Shown here piece after piece: positions 12,098-23,100 of a stretch of DNA of 64,000 nucleotides. The position numbers and the translations under genes were made by a program. The stretch lies in the NCBI GenBank assembly GCA_049999805.1, contig JBNGIO010006406.1, forward strand, positions 1-64,000. Direction: 5' to 3'. The stretch comes from Folioceros fuciformis (taxonomy: Eukaryota; Anthocerotophyta; Anthocerotopsida; Anthocerotales). Position 1 is the first letter of the stretch. Each line of letters begins with the position of its first letter. The notes beneath the pieces were generated by a model that saw only the letters and a list, made by a program, of their open reading frames with translations, was not told the origin of the DNA and made no database searches.

Positions 12098-14632
12098 ATG
12101 CAAAATGCTACTGCCAAGGACCTGCCCGGTGACAGACCATGTATGGGGAATGCCCCGCCCAGTCTTCCTCAGGAGCACGAACGCCAGGGCGAGGCCAAGA
12201 CGGCAGAGACGGATCACAATCGAGTGGAACCGCATCAGGACGAGGCCGGCATGGATCCAGGTTTGTGGGGTACGCTCCCTGAGGAGATCGTAGATAGGAT
12301 TCTTGCTTTCTTGCCTATCCTCAGCTTCTTCCGACTGCAGGTGGTATGTAAGAGGTGGAACTCGCTCAGGTTTTCTCATGGGTTTCTGGAAATCTATTCT
12401 GAAGTTGTGTCTGGGGGGCCTTGGCTGCTTGTCTTTGCCAAGGGCAAGGATAGGCCCGATGTCCCCCATATTCCTAACCTGCAGAAGCTAGGATTGGCAT
12501 ACAATTTCATGTTGAAGAGGGTGAGTTTTGTGTACAGTCCTAAGTCTAGGAAATGGTATAACCTTGCCCTGCCATGCCTGCCCCCTCAAGCCAGCGTTTT
12601 AGCAGCATCTGGGGGCCTGCTCTGTTGTGAGGGGGGTGCGGGGTACTTCCTAGTCTGCAATCCAGTGACCAACACCTGGAGACCCTTGCCCCCGAGCCTC
12701 TTGGATCGGAATACCATGCACTTGGAGATGGTTGCAGACTGCCCTACAAGGTCCTACAAGGTTATTGCCGTGGGTGGTAGCTTTTTGTATCCTCCAGGAG
12801 AGATGCCCTCGGATGGCACCACTTTGGGGACTAATATATCTGACTATAGAGTTCGCCTAGTTCTGAACAGATTGAGAAGCAGCTCAGTTGGAGGAAATTA
12901 TGCAGGGTTTAGCAATTGCGATTTTCAGCCCAGGAACAGTTATCCCGGTTTCCCTACTCCCCATGCCCATCCCAACCTGGACCCTTTTGATTCTAGTGAT
13001 CTGCTGTCGCACCGTCGTAGTGCCAATCTGGGTTCTCCTAGTGCAAGTGCAGGTTCCAGTACCTCTGAGTTTCATGCTGGTTTTGGCCTCAACCAGCTAC
13101 GGGTGCTGAGAGTTTCTCGAGGGCCTTGTCGCAGTTGGGAAGGGAGTCTGAGAGAGACTGCACATCCAGGTTGCAGGACCGAGGCAAACCATACATCTCA
13201 GGAGGGTGCAAGCCAGCTAAGGTGCACTTCGCCAGCTACGGGAGAAGGAAGCATAGATAATGTCAATGTTCAAGTCACCCCTAGCATTCCTACCCTTGTA
13301 GTCAGAGATGGACTTGCTGTTCAGTCAAGCGGGAGAATGTCAGCGTCTGTTTCCTCCACTTCTGAAGAGTCATCTGATATCTCAAACAATGACATAATTG
13401 CTGCGTTGGATAGATTGCATATAAGTACTCCCAGAAGTCCTGAACTAGGTGCTGGTAGTTCAACTAGTGACGGCTTTCCCATTTCTCCCAGTGGAAAACT
13501 GGTGCAGGAAGTCTTAGAGGGGAACAGCTCGTTGCCAGTTAGTCTGAGGGTTGGCAAGGCAAACCTTCAAGTTGTGGATGCCGGTGCACAGGTGCCTGAC
13601 CACATATCTGTCTCTGCTATCAGCAGCGAGAGTGAAGATGTTGAGAGAGTTGGAAATTCAGATGACAGACTGAGGGGTTGTACGTCAGAGCAATCTTTCA
13701 CTGGTAGTGCAGCGACCAACTCCAGTTTGCTTCTTCCACCGCATAGCGCTCGCCTTTTGTCTAGCTGTAATGACGACGTTGGTTTAACACCACCGAGTGG
13801 CAGCGAAGCACTTTGGCGTGTAGGGGCTGTTGATGATGCGGTTGGGCTAGCCAGCCTTCTAGAGCAAACCAATCTAAGGTTGTCGCGGGATTCAGGGTAC
13901 CATTTTGGGCATGCCTTCACCAGAGTGAGAAACAATCTTCTTCGTTCTGCGGAGGCTGCAGAGGCAAGACCCACGGACTATCGTGTAGGGGTTATGCTTA
14001 ATCGGATAAGATCCAATGCAATAGCGGCTTCTAATGCTATTTCCAACAACTCTGATTATTATGGTTTTACTGTTGAAGTTTATGATTCAAAAGTTGGGAG
14101 GTGGGAAAGAGCGGGTCTGCTTCCCCGAGAAGTGGACTCCATCTCAAAGACCTGCTATTGTAATGGCTATCTTTATTGTCTAGCCTTCAATCTCTTCCGG
14201 ATATTCAGATTCAGCATAGTAGAGGGCTCATGGACTTCGATAGACATTCCTGCATTCTTCTTCTTTATTGTTCCAGACCTTGTGGAGCTCTATGGTCGCC
14301 TCTTCCTTGTGGGAGGGGTGAAAGGAACTCCACTGGCAAATGCCATTGTCATCTGGGAGCTTGAACAATCCAGACGTGAATGGACGGAAGTCTTGAGGAT
14401 GCCAGATGATCTATGCAAGGAATTCCATCGTGGGGAACACTTTGGGGTTTTCAGATGTGTGGGAAATGGAGCTTTACTGTTCTTTATGGGTGAAAACTTT
14501 CCTCGAATTCTAGTGTGTAATTTGAACATGAAGTCATGGCAATGGTCACCTCTGTGTCATGGAATTGAGAATCGCTATCAGCGGGGGTTCAAGGGCTTCT
14601 GCTTCGAGCCCAGATTGGATGCCTTAGTGTAG
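12098..14632 (+). CDS. F-box protein (kelch-type, At5g15710-like) with a large internal insertion
   Basis: This is a likely substrate receptor of an SCF ubiquitin ligase. The single exon encodes 844 residues from an ATG at 12098 to a TAG. The F-box lies at about residues 54-100 (LWGTLPEEIVDRILAFLP, VCKRWNSLRFSHGFLEIYSE). The next part, with KSRKWYNLALPCLP, NPVTNTWRPLPPSLLDRNTM and ADCPTRSYKVIAVGG, is typical of the F-box/kelch family, whose members are about 400-450 residues. The family pattern resumes only at about residue 650 with DYYGFTVEVYDSKVGRWERA and runs to the end. Between them lie about 400 Ser-rich, low-complexity residues that keep the frame open. The insert contains repeated short motifs (DYRVRLVLNRLRSS near 250, DYRVGVMLNRIRSN near 626). 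It could be a genuine disordered insert or a retained, frame-preserving intron. Confidence 0.85.
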   Translation: MQNATAKDLPGDRPCMGNAPPSLPQEHERQGEAKTAETDHNRVEPHQDEAGMDPGLWGTLPEEIVDRILAFLPILSFFRLQVVCKRWNSLRFSHGFLEIYSEVVSGGPWLLVFAKGKDRPDVPHIPNLQKLGLAYNFMLKRVSFVYSPKSRKWYNLALPCLPPQASVLAASGGLLCCEGGAGYFLVCNPVTNTWRPLPPSLLDRNTMHLEMVADCPTRSYKVIAVGGSFLYPPGEMPSDGTTLGTNISDYRVRLVLNRLRSSSVGGNYAGFSNCDFQPRNSYPGFPTPHAHPNLDPFDSSDLLSHRRSANLGSPSASAGSSTSEFHAGFGLNQLRVLRVSRGPCRSWEGSLRETAHPGCRTEANHTSQEGASQLRCTSPATGEGSIDNVNVQVTPSIPTLVVRDGLAVQSSGRMSASVSSTSEESSDISNNDIIAALDRLHISTPRSPELGAGSSTSDGFPISPSGKLVQEVLEGNSSLPVSLRVGKANLQVVDAGAQVPDHISVSAISSESEDVERVGNSDDRLRGCTSEQSFTGSAATNSSLLLPPHSARLLSSCNDDVGLTPPSGSEALWRVGAVDDAVGLASLLEQTNLRLSRDSGYHFGHAFTRVRNNLLRSAEAAEARPTDYRVGVMLNRIRSNAIAASNAISNNSDYYGFTVEVYDSKVGRWERAGLLPREVDSISKTCYCNGYLYCLAFNLFRIFRFSIVEGSWTSIDIPAFFFFIVPDLVELYGRLFLVGGVKGTPLANAIVIWELEQSRREWTEVLRMPDDLCKEFHRGEHFGVFRCVGNGALLFFMGENFPRILVCNLNMKSWQWSPLCHGIENRYQRGFKGFCFEPRLDALV

Positions 14633-15307
14633 GCTATGTTTCCCAAAATATCAGCATTGTACAAGTAGCAAATGCATGTATCTTGGAGACGTACCACAAC
14701 CCGTTCTATGTACTACGCCTTGACCAAACCTGTCGAGACTACCTATCCCTGCACATGGTGTCTCTTTCACTTGCAGGTCGCAAAGTCTGTTGTATAGCCG
14801 TGGCTCACCATGCTCAGCTATTTCGGTTGACTAGGGATCAGAACTTGCTTAGGGATTTTGTTACTTCGGCGTGCTGAGATAGTCCAGCAAGTGCCTCGAT
14901 CCGCTGTATGTTGCAACTAAATTGAAGGCTATGACCATGTGTTTGACCAGTTTTCCCCTTGTAGTACCTGTGAGACAGTCCGATCTGGAACCCTGCTGTC
15001 AGGCTCACCATGTTGAAGTACACTATGTGCAGAATATGCAAATTATCCTTCAGTTACATGTTTCAATTTCTTTTTTGATAGGAAAGGTGGAGATGGGAGA
15101 AACTTGATGTGTGTGTCATAATCTCGACCCTTTACCACCCTTGGACATCCGGAATCCTGAGTTAGTACCAAGCGTCCCTGGTGAAGTAAAATGCTTAGAG
15201 GGATTGTCGCTTTTCAACAGGTCTTTTTCTCCTAGCCGCTGACCACATCGTTTTGTAAATTTTGTAGGGCATGGAAACATGCCACGCAGACCCTCTGGCA
15301 AGAAGGC
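14633..15307. other. Intergenic
   Basis: No coding domain is recognised. The stretch should hold the F-box 3' UTR and the former promoter or 5' UTR of the E1 locus. A possible upstream non-coding exon border (ttttgtag) lies near 15267. Confidence 0.4.
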
Positions 15308-18300
15308 ATGAGATTTAAACTTGATCTGGAAGTCAGTGACTCAGACGAAGCTTCAATACATGTGGAAAGTCCAGCGAAAAGGGCTCGACATTCCGTTCCA
15401 GAGAAACCAACCTCGAGCACTTCTAACACGTCTGAATCGGTGAAGTCTCCAGAATTGGAGGTGTCTGTCATGGTGGGCCAAACGCTTCTGAGTGGATTGG
15501 CAAATATGGATAAGGATTTGCACAGCAGGCAGCTGGCAGTTTATGGTGGGGAGACCATGCGCCGTCTGTTTGGTGCAAGCGTTCTCATATCAGGTCTCAA
15601 GGGACTAGGAACAGAAATAGGTATGGCCAGACGAACTTGGTGGGGAGTTACAGTCAGTATGCCCTTTACTATTGACCGCTTCATAGTCGCATGATGAGTG
15701 CTGTGCAGCGAAGAATGTTATCTTGGCAGGGGTGAAAACTGTCACCTTGCTTGACATGGGGAATGTTGAGCTTGACGATCTTTCTGCCCAGTTTTACCTA
15801 TCGGAAAGTGATATTGGGAGCAATAGAGCCTCTGCTTGCGCTGAGAGGCTAAGAGCACTCAACGCTTCAGTTGTTACAAATGTCCACAAAGATGAGATTA
15901 CAGCGAAATTTTTGGCAAACTTTCAGGTACGGATGGTTTCCTCATAGTGTACGATGCTTCGCTTTGTTACTAAGTTTCTTAGTCTCAAATTTGCATGTTG
16001 GTCGTTGCTCAGGTTGTAGTCTTCACCAGTGTAAGGCTTGTTGATGCCTTGAAGTACAATGAGTACTGTCGCCGGTGTAAACCTCCTATTTCCTTGATAA
16101 AAGCAGATGTCTGTGGAGGTCATCTTTACAGAGGTCCAGGGGAGGACTGAGCTAAACGATGGAAGGCCACGACGGATTAAGAATGTCAAACCTTACTCCT
16201 TTGTTCTAGATGATGATACTAGCAGGCTGTCAGAGTACAGTAGAGGGGGCATAGTGACTCAAATCAAGCAGCCCAAGATCCTCCATTTCCTCCCACTTAA
16301 GGAGGCCCTGAAGGTTACGGGGAACTATCTAGTGAGTGATGTCTCCAAACTTGATCGATCCCTTTTGCTGCACTTGGCTTTTTAGGCTCTCGACTCCTTT
16401 ATTTGCTATGCCGGCCACCCACCTCGTCCAGGATTTGATGAGGATGCACAGAAGCTAATTGAGCTTACCAAGCAATTGAACGAGAATGCAGAATCTGTTA
16501 AGCTTGAATGCATAGATGAAAGACCTCTGAAGCAGTTTGCCAGTGGTCGTCTGCAGTTCTGAATCCAATGGGAGCCCTGTTTGGGGGCATAGTTGGGCAA
16601 GAGGTTGTCAAAGCTTGTTCTGGAAAATTTCATCCGATTTTCCAGGTATTTGTACCCAATTCTTTTATATTCCTACGCAGTGACATCCTAGCAGGCTAGG
16701 CTGACAAGCAAGAAAGTTTATATTTCAAACTTGTTTTGTTGGTCCTTTAGCAGATCGCGCAAGTATCCTGGTAGCAGAATCTCAATTTGCTCACGTTAGT
16801 GTCGGTACTTGCAGTTCTTCTATTTTGATTCAGTTGAATCACTACCAATTGAGCCACTTGTTGTAGAGGATGTGAAGCCTTCACGATATAACGCACAGAT
16901 TTCTGTCTTTGGACACAAGTTGCAGCAGAAGCTAGAGGATGCAAACATACTTGTTGTCGGTGCAGGTGCTCTGGGCTGTGAAGTACTGAAGAACCTTGTT
17001 TTGATGGGGGTATCATGTGGCAAAGGGAAGCTGACTATTGCTGATAACGATGTGGTAGAGACGAGTAATCTTCGCCGCGAGTTTCTCTTTCGTGACATCA
17101 ATATTGGTGAGGCAAAATCGACAGTGGCCCTTTCAGCTGCTTTCTATAAACCCCTCGCTGAACGCGGAGGCAATAGTAACCCGTGTCGGCCTGAGCTCTG
17201 AGAATGAGTTTACTGATGCATTCTGGGAGGGATTGGATGTGGTTATCAATGCACTAGATGATGGGGATGCCCGACTATATGTGGACAGAAAGTGTGTATA
17301 TTTCCAGAAACCTTTATTGGAATCCGGAACACTTGGGACAAAGTGTAATACACAAGTGGTCATCCCCCACGCGACAGAGAACTATGGAACGTCCACAGAT
17401 TCTCCTGAGAAGCAAGCTGCAATGTGCACCCTTCACTCATTTCCACATAATATGTGCCACTGTCTCACATGGGCACGTTCAGAGGTTGAAGGACTGATGG
17501 AGAAGTCACCATCAGAGGCAAATGCGTACTTGGCGGATTCAGAAGTATACATACGATCTCTGAAAAGTGTAGGAGAGATGCGGGCAAAGGAGAGGTTACA
17601 AAGTGTCGTCAACTGCCTTGTCGAAGAGAGGTGTGCATCATTTGAGGACTGCCTTGTCTGGGCAAGACATTGCTATGTAGAATGCCGTGCGGCCTCTCTT
17701 TTTCCCATTTTGCGAACAAACCCGACTGTTCTATCTATCCACGTGCTACGTGCAGGTTTGAAGATTGTTTTGTCAGTCGCATAAAGCAGCTCATTAGTAC
17801 ATTCCCAGAAGATTGTACATCCAGCTCCGGAGCTCCATTCTGGTCAGCTCCAAAGCGGTTTCCGAGGCCACTGGAGTTCAACCTCTCTGACCACACTTGC
17901 CGCTCGTTCATCACAGCGGCAGCTATGTTAAGGGCTGAGATTTATCGCCTATTGGTTCCTGAGTGGGCTTCTGTTCCAAGTAAGCTAGCAGAATTCGTGG
18001 ACGGTATTGAAGTTCCAGAGTACAAGCCAAAGCCAGCAGGAGCACACTTGCAAAAGAGGAGAACGCATCAGGAAGCCAGCCACTTACAATCACCGACAAC
18101 GCAGGAAGTGTCAGTGGCCAGGATGCAGACAGTGACAGCCCAGTCGGCCAGCTGACAAGTGCACTGGAAGCAGCAGTCCACAAGCGTCCCCTAGGATTCT
18201 CGATGAATCCTGTGATCTTTGAGAAGGTAAGGTCATACCACCATCACACGCACTTCAGGAAACATGCTGGAGACCAAGATTTGACATTATTCTCCTCCCT

Positions 18301-18944
18301 GTGTGCAGAATGATGACTCGAACCATCACATGGACTTGATAGCTGGGATTGCAAACCTGCGAGCCAGGAACTATAACATTCCTGAAGTCGACAAACTCAA
18401 GGCCAAACTGATAGCCGGCCTAATCATCCCAGCCATCGCGACCACCACAGCTATCGCAACAGGTCTAGTGTGCTTGGAGCTGTACAAGATCCTCCTGGGG
18501 CACAGAATTGACATGTACAGAAACACATTTGCTAATCTGGCCTTGCCTCTGTTCTCCAAGGCGGAACCTGTGTCAGCTAAGACCTTCAAGCATGCAGAGC
18601 TGTCCTGGTCGATCTGGGATCGGTGGATCATCACTGAAGATATTTCCGTAAGGGAGCTGATGGACTGGTTTCAGGCGAAGGGGCTAACAGCGTACAGTGT
18701 GACTTGTGGGTCGACTTGCCTGTACAACTCGTATTTTCCAAATCACCGCGAGCGACTGGAGCGAAAGCTTGTGGAGCTGGCTGTGGATGTGTCCAAGTTT
18801 CAGGTGTCCGCAAATCACTTGCGCCTGGATCTTTCGGTGGGCTGCGAAGATGCCGATGGGAACGATGTGGAAGCCCCTCTTGTGTCCATCTCCTTGTACC
18901 AGTCTGTTAATAATCTTCCACCTTCAGGTGACCGTGGTGGATAG
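15308..18944 (+). pseudogene. UBA1: Ubiquitin-activating enzyme E1 (UBA1-like), multiply disrupted
   Basis: Intact E1 uses ATP to load ubiquitin onto its catalytic cysteine and pass it to E2 enzymes. Most of the protein is recognisable over several exons: [20 protein letters not shown] and GVKTVTLLDMGNVELDDLSA (first adenylation half), [20 protein letters not shown] (nucleotide-binding loop), the catalytic cysteine in [51 protein letters not shown] and the ubiquitin-fold end. Several lesions break it. About 55 codons of the first catalytic cysteine half-domain are missing, with a frame change, at about 16106. TAG replaces a conserved Gln at 16383-16385. Frame changes occur near 16546-16552, 17138-17146 and 18030-18055, and an expected donor before the acceptor at about 17757 is not found. 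Other introns are kept, so this is a decaying duplicated gene rather than a processed copy. Assembly error is possible but would need at least five events. Confidence 0.85.
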
Positions 18945-19488
18945 CGGTTGTTTCAACGTGCAACTACCTTCGCTCGTCCTACAATGCTCCTAAAAGGCTT
19001 TGTATTAAAATGCAAAAAATTAAGGAATTTGTGTCCTCAAAGGTGAAACCCGTAACACCAGTCTCACCGATGTCCTTGAATGATTGAAACGACATTCCAA
19101 CAACCAACCATGTCTCCGGGGTCACGAAAGTGGCGTTTCACTTAGAACACTCGAATTATCATTAAGTGAGAGATTTTTCACGGCTCCCGAAAAAACTGCG
19201 CAGAGTGGCGGGAGAGGCCCTTTTGCTTTCTTTACCTCACGGAAGGCTTGAGCTGATGTTGAAGGAGAGGAATTCGGAAGTGGAGCTCGAAATGGTGGCA
19301 GGCAGCTGGAGCCGTGCGGCAGGATGTTGTTGTCAGCGGGGATCAAGCTCGCCACGGCGCAGTGCTGCTGTTCTTTGCGAGAGGAAATGACGGGGTTGCG
19401 CAATGCTTGGCAGAGAACGCAATTGGGCACACGGGGAGCCTCGTGAACGCAGTCTAGGGTAGCTAGGTCTGGAGGAGGGAGCTCAGCC
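18945..19488. other. Intergenic, upstream of SMC3
   Basis: These 544 bp hold no recognised coding domain. They must carry the SMC3 promoter and 5' UTR. No target-site duplication or poly-A relic of retroposition was evident by eye. Confidence 0.4.
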
Positions 19489-22400
19489 ATGTTTATAAAG
19501 CAGGTGATCATCGAAGGATTCAAGAGCTACAAAGAACAGGTTGCTGCGGAGCCATTCAGCCCCAAGCACAACTGCGTGGTCGGGGCGAATGGTTCAGGGA
19601 AGACTAATTTCTTCCACGCCATTCGGTTCGTGCTCAGTGATTTGTTCCATGATTTGCGGGCCGAGCATAGGCAGGCCCTCCTCCATGAAGGAGCCGGGCA
19701 TCAGGTCATGTCCGCGTTTGTGGAGATTGTGTTTGATAACAGTGATAACCGAATGCCCGTGGACAGGGAGGAGGTGCGCCTGCGCCGGACCATCGGCCTG
19801 AAGAAGGACGAGTATTTTTTGGATAAGAAGCACATCACTAAGACTGAGGTGATGAATCTGCTGGAAAGTGCGGGTTTCTCGCGCTCCAACCCTTACTATG
19901 TGGTGCAGCAGGGGAAGATTGCGTCGCTCACTCTGATGAAGGACGGGGAGCGACTGGATCTTCTTAAGGAAATCGGTGGTACTCGAGTGTATGAGGAGCG
20001 CAGGAAAGAGAGTTTGAAGATTTTGCAGGACACTGAGAATAGGAGGAGGCAGATTGTGGAGGTGGTTCAGTTTATCGAGGAGAGGCTCAAGGAGCTGGAT
20101 GAGGAGAAGGAGGAGCTCCGGAAGTACCAGGTGCTTGATAAACAAAGGAGGTCGTTGGAATACACCATCTTTGAGAAGGAGCTGCTGGATGTTAGGCAGA
20201 AGCTTGATGAAACGGAAGAAGCCCGGCATAAGGTTTCTGAGAAGTCCAGGAACATGTACAATAGCGTGTTGGAGTCACATGACCAGCTTAAAGACATGGA
20301 GAAGAGTTTGAAAAGCCTTGCCAAGGAGTTGCAGGCCGCGACCAAGGAAAAGGACTATGCAGAGAGGCAGAGGACGGAGTCGCTTCGGAATTATGCTAAA
20401 GTGGAGTCCGATGTGCGAGATATGGAGGACCGCATGAGGACGGAAGCAAGATCGAAGGATGAGATCGTGAGGGAGCTGAGAGCGCTGGAGAAAGAGATCC
20501 AGCGTTCCAGGCAGGCCTTGGAAGAAGTCACTCCTAGGTATCAGCAGCTGGTACAGCAGGAAGACGAGATTGCCAAAGGTGTGGTATCCAGAGAGAAGGA
20601 GCTCAGTATTCTCTATCAGAAGCAGGGGCGTACGGCACAGTTTGCCAACAAATCAGCTCGGGATCACTTTCTTCAGAGGGAGGTGGATGACCTGAAGGAT
20701 AGCATCCGCTCAGCGAATGCTCAAGTGCAGACGCTTCAGATTGAGATGACGAAGCTGAATGAAGAGCTGGAAGCTCATACAGCTAGCGTAGGCCATTTCA
20801 CCGCAATGCTTCAACAACTGGAGAGTTATGTTGCTCAAAGTGATGCGCAATTTGCTGCATTGAAAGCTGAAAGGGATAATATGCATGACGTACGAAAGAG
20901 TATGTGGAAACAGGAGAGTGATCTAACGGAAGAAGTTGAGAGACTGAGATCAGAGACTCAGAAGGCTGAGAAAGCCTTGGAGCATGCGGCTCCCGGTGAC
21001 ATTAGGAGGGGACTTATGTCTATCCGGAGAATCTGCAAGGAACGCAACATCACGGGTGTGCATGGGCCTATCTTGGAACTGCTGGACTGTGATGAGAAGT
21101 TTTTCACAGCTGCTGAGGTAACAGCCGGAAATAGCTTGTATCACGTTGTCGTGGATTTCGACGAGATATCAACCAAGATTATTCATTACCTTAGCAAGGA
21201 GAAGGGTGGCAGGGTCACGTTCATGCCTCTGAACAGAGTCACCCCGCCACGAGTCAACTATCCCACAGGCCCTGACGTAGTTCCTCTCTTGAGTTGGTTG
21301 AAGTATGATTCAGTTTATGCCCCGGCCTTCGCGCAGGTTTTTGGAAGGACTGTGATATGCCGTGATATCGAGGTGGCAACCAAAGTTGCTCGCACAGCTG
21401 AAGTAGACTGCATAACTCTCGAAGGTGACCAGGTTAGCAAGAAGGGAGGAATGACCGGTGGTTTCTACGACTACAAGAGGTCTAAATTGAAACTTCTTAG
21501 TGTCGTGCGGCAAAACACAAAAACGGTTGGCCTGAAGCAAGAAGAACTGGAGAAGGTTAGGGCATCTTTGCAGGAGCTTGATCAGAAAATCAATGGCGTC
21601 ATGAGTGAGCAGCAGAAGCTGGATGCTAGCAAGGGGCATAACAGGTCGCAATGTGACCAGCTGAGAAATGATATCAGTGCAGTGAAACGTGAAGAGGTTA
21701 TGAAGCGTCGAGCTCTCGAGAGCAAGAAGAAGTTGATGGCCAATTCGTGGGAATTGATTAAACAGCTTGAGGCATCAATTGAACTCAAGCAAAAGGAGAT
21801 GCAGACAGATCTTGTCGGGCAGTTGACGGATGAAGAAAGGCACCGCCTGTCGTGTCTGAATCCGGAGATAACCTCCTTGAAGGAAGACCAGATTACGATC
21901 AGAGCAATGCGAATGGATGCTGAGATGAGAAAGGGTGAGTTGGAGACTCTCCTGTCAACCAACTTGGTGAAACGTCAAACAGAGCTGGAGGTCCAGCTTG
22001 CTGCAGTGGATCCAAAGACACTCGAGGCAGAACTTGAACAAAAGAGAGAAGAGTTGAGGAATGCTAAGGTCTCTGTCGACGAGGATACACAACACTTGAA
22101 GACAATCACGGATCAGATTGATAAGCACAATCGACAGATACAGCACTTGAAAAGCTCGAAGGATGAGCTGAAGGCTTTGGAAAGCACCTATGAGCAGACT
22201 TTGCAGGATGAAGCAAAAGAGCTGGAGCAACTTCTTAGCAAGCGAAACCTGCTTCAAGCAAAGCGAGAGGACCTGATGAAGAAAATTCGTGACTTAGGTT
22301 CCCTCCCCTCCGATGCCTTTGAGAAGTATCAGCGGAAAGGACTTAAGGAGCTGCACAAAATGATCCATAGATGCAATGAACTGCTTAAGGCTTTCAGCCA

Positions 22401-23100
22401 TGTGAACAAGAAGGCTCTTGACCAGTACGTCAATTTCACCGAGCAAAGAGAGGAGCTTCATTTGAGGCAAGCTGAACTGGATTCTGGCGATGAGAAGATC
22501 AGGGAACTCATATCAGTCCTGGATCAACGAAAAGACGAGTCTATTGAAAGGACATTCAAAGGTGTTGCAAAAAATTTTCGAGAAGCTTTTGCGGAGTTAG
22601 TTCCAGGTGGTCACGGATCACTTGTGATGATGAAGAAGCGGAGAATGGATGAGGCAGAGGATGAGGATGCAGATGATGACTATCGCGAAGGAGATGTGGA
22701 CAGGGTTGAGAAATACATAGGAGTGAAAGTGAAGGTTTCATTTACGGGGCAGGGTGAGACACAGTCTATGAAACAGCTGTCCGGAGGTCAGAAGACGGTT
22801 GTTGCTCTAACTTTGATCTTCGCTATCCAGCGATGTGACCCTGCTCCGTTCTACCTGTTTGATGAGATCGATGCAGCTCTGGATCCTCAATACCGCACAG
22901 CGGTGGGGAATATGATAAAGCGACAGGCAGATACCTCACACACTCAGTTCATCACTACAACATTTCGACCTGAGCTTGTGAAGGTTGCTGACAAGATTTA
23001 TGGAGTCACTCACAAAAATAGGGTGAGCCGCGTTGATGTCATCAGCAGGGACGATGCTCTCTACTTCATAGAGAAAGATCAAAGTCATCAACCATCATGA
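19489..23100 (+). CDS. SMC3: SMC3 cohesin ATPase subunit, intronless
   Basis: This core subunit of the cohesin ring holds sister chromatids together in the nucleus. One uninterrupted frame encodes 1203 residues, the normal SMC3 length. The N-terminus MFIKQVIIEGFKSYKEQ is canonical. Walker A is GANGSGKTN at residues 32-40. The acetylation lysines targeted by Eco1/CTF7 are kept as K105-K106 in TIGLKKDEYF. Coiled coil runs from about 165 to 500 and again from about 675 to 1010. The hinge lies at about 515-670 (GVHGPILELLDCDEKFF, VSKKGGMTGGFYD). The C-terminal head carries the ABC signature LSGGQKTVVALTLIF and Walker B FYLFDEIDAALDPQ, near residues 1100-1140. All ATPase motifs are intact. The absence of introns is odd, because neighbouring genes are densely split and plant SMC3 genes are normally intron-rich. 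This suggests a functional retrocopy or wholesale intron loss. Confidence 0.96.
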   Translation: MFIKQVIIEGFKSYKEQVAAEPFSPKHNCVVGANGSGKTNFFHAIRFVLSDLFHDLRAEHRQALLHEGAGHQVMSAFVEIVFDNSDNRMPVDREEVRLRRTIGLKKDEYFLDKKHITKTEVMNLLESAGFSRSNPYYVVQQGKIASLTLMKDGERLDLLKEIGGTRVYEERRKESLKILQDTENRRRQIVEVVQFIEERLKELDEEKEELRKYQVLDKQRRSLEYTIFEKELLDVRQKLDETEEARHKVSEKSRNMYNSVLESHDQLKDMEKSLKSLAKELQAATKEKDYAERQRTESLRNYAKVESDVRDMEDRMRTEARSKDEIVRELRALEKEIQRSRQALEEVTPRYQQLVQQEDEIAKGVVSREKELSILYQKQGRTAQFANKSARDHFLQREVDDLKDSIRSANAQVQTLQIEMTKLNEELEAHTASVGHFTAMLQQLESYVAQSDAQFAALKAERDNMHDVRKSMWKQESDLTEEVERLRSETQKAEKALEHAAPGDIRRGLMSIRRICKERNITGVHGPILELLDCDEKFFTAAEVTAGNSLYHVVVDFDEISTKIIHYLSKEKGGRVTFMPLNRVTPPRVNYPTGPDVVPLLSWLKYDSVYAPAFAQVFGRTVICRDIEVATKVARTAEVDCITLEGDQVSKKGGMTGGFYDYKRSKLKLLSVVRQNTKTVGLKQEELEKVRASLQELDQKINGVMSEQQKLDASKGHNRSQCDQLRNDISAVKREEVMKRRALESKKKLMANSWELIKQLEASIELKQKEMQTDLVGQLTDEERHRLSCLNPEITSLKEDQITIRAMRMDAEMRKGELETLLSTNLVKRQTELEVQLAAVDPKTLEAELEQKREELRNAKVSVDEDTQHLKTITDQIDKHNRQIQHLKSSKDELKALESTYEQTLQDEAKELEQLLSKRNLLQAKREDLMKKIRDLGSLPSDAFEKYQRKGLKELHKMIHRCNELLKAFSHVNKKALDQYVNFTEQREELHLRQAELDSGDEKIRELISVLDQRKDESIERTFKGVAKNFREAFAELVPGGHGSLVMMKKRRMDEAEDEDADDDYREGDVDRVEKYIGVKVKVSFTGQGETQSMKQLSGGQKTVVALTLIFAIQRCDPAPFYLFDEIDAALDPQYRTAVGNMIKRQADTSHTQFITTTFRPELVKVADKIYGVTHKNRVSRVDVISRDDALYFIEKDQSHQPS

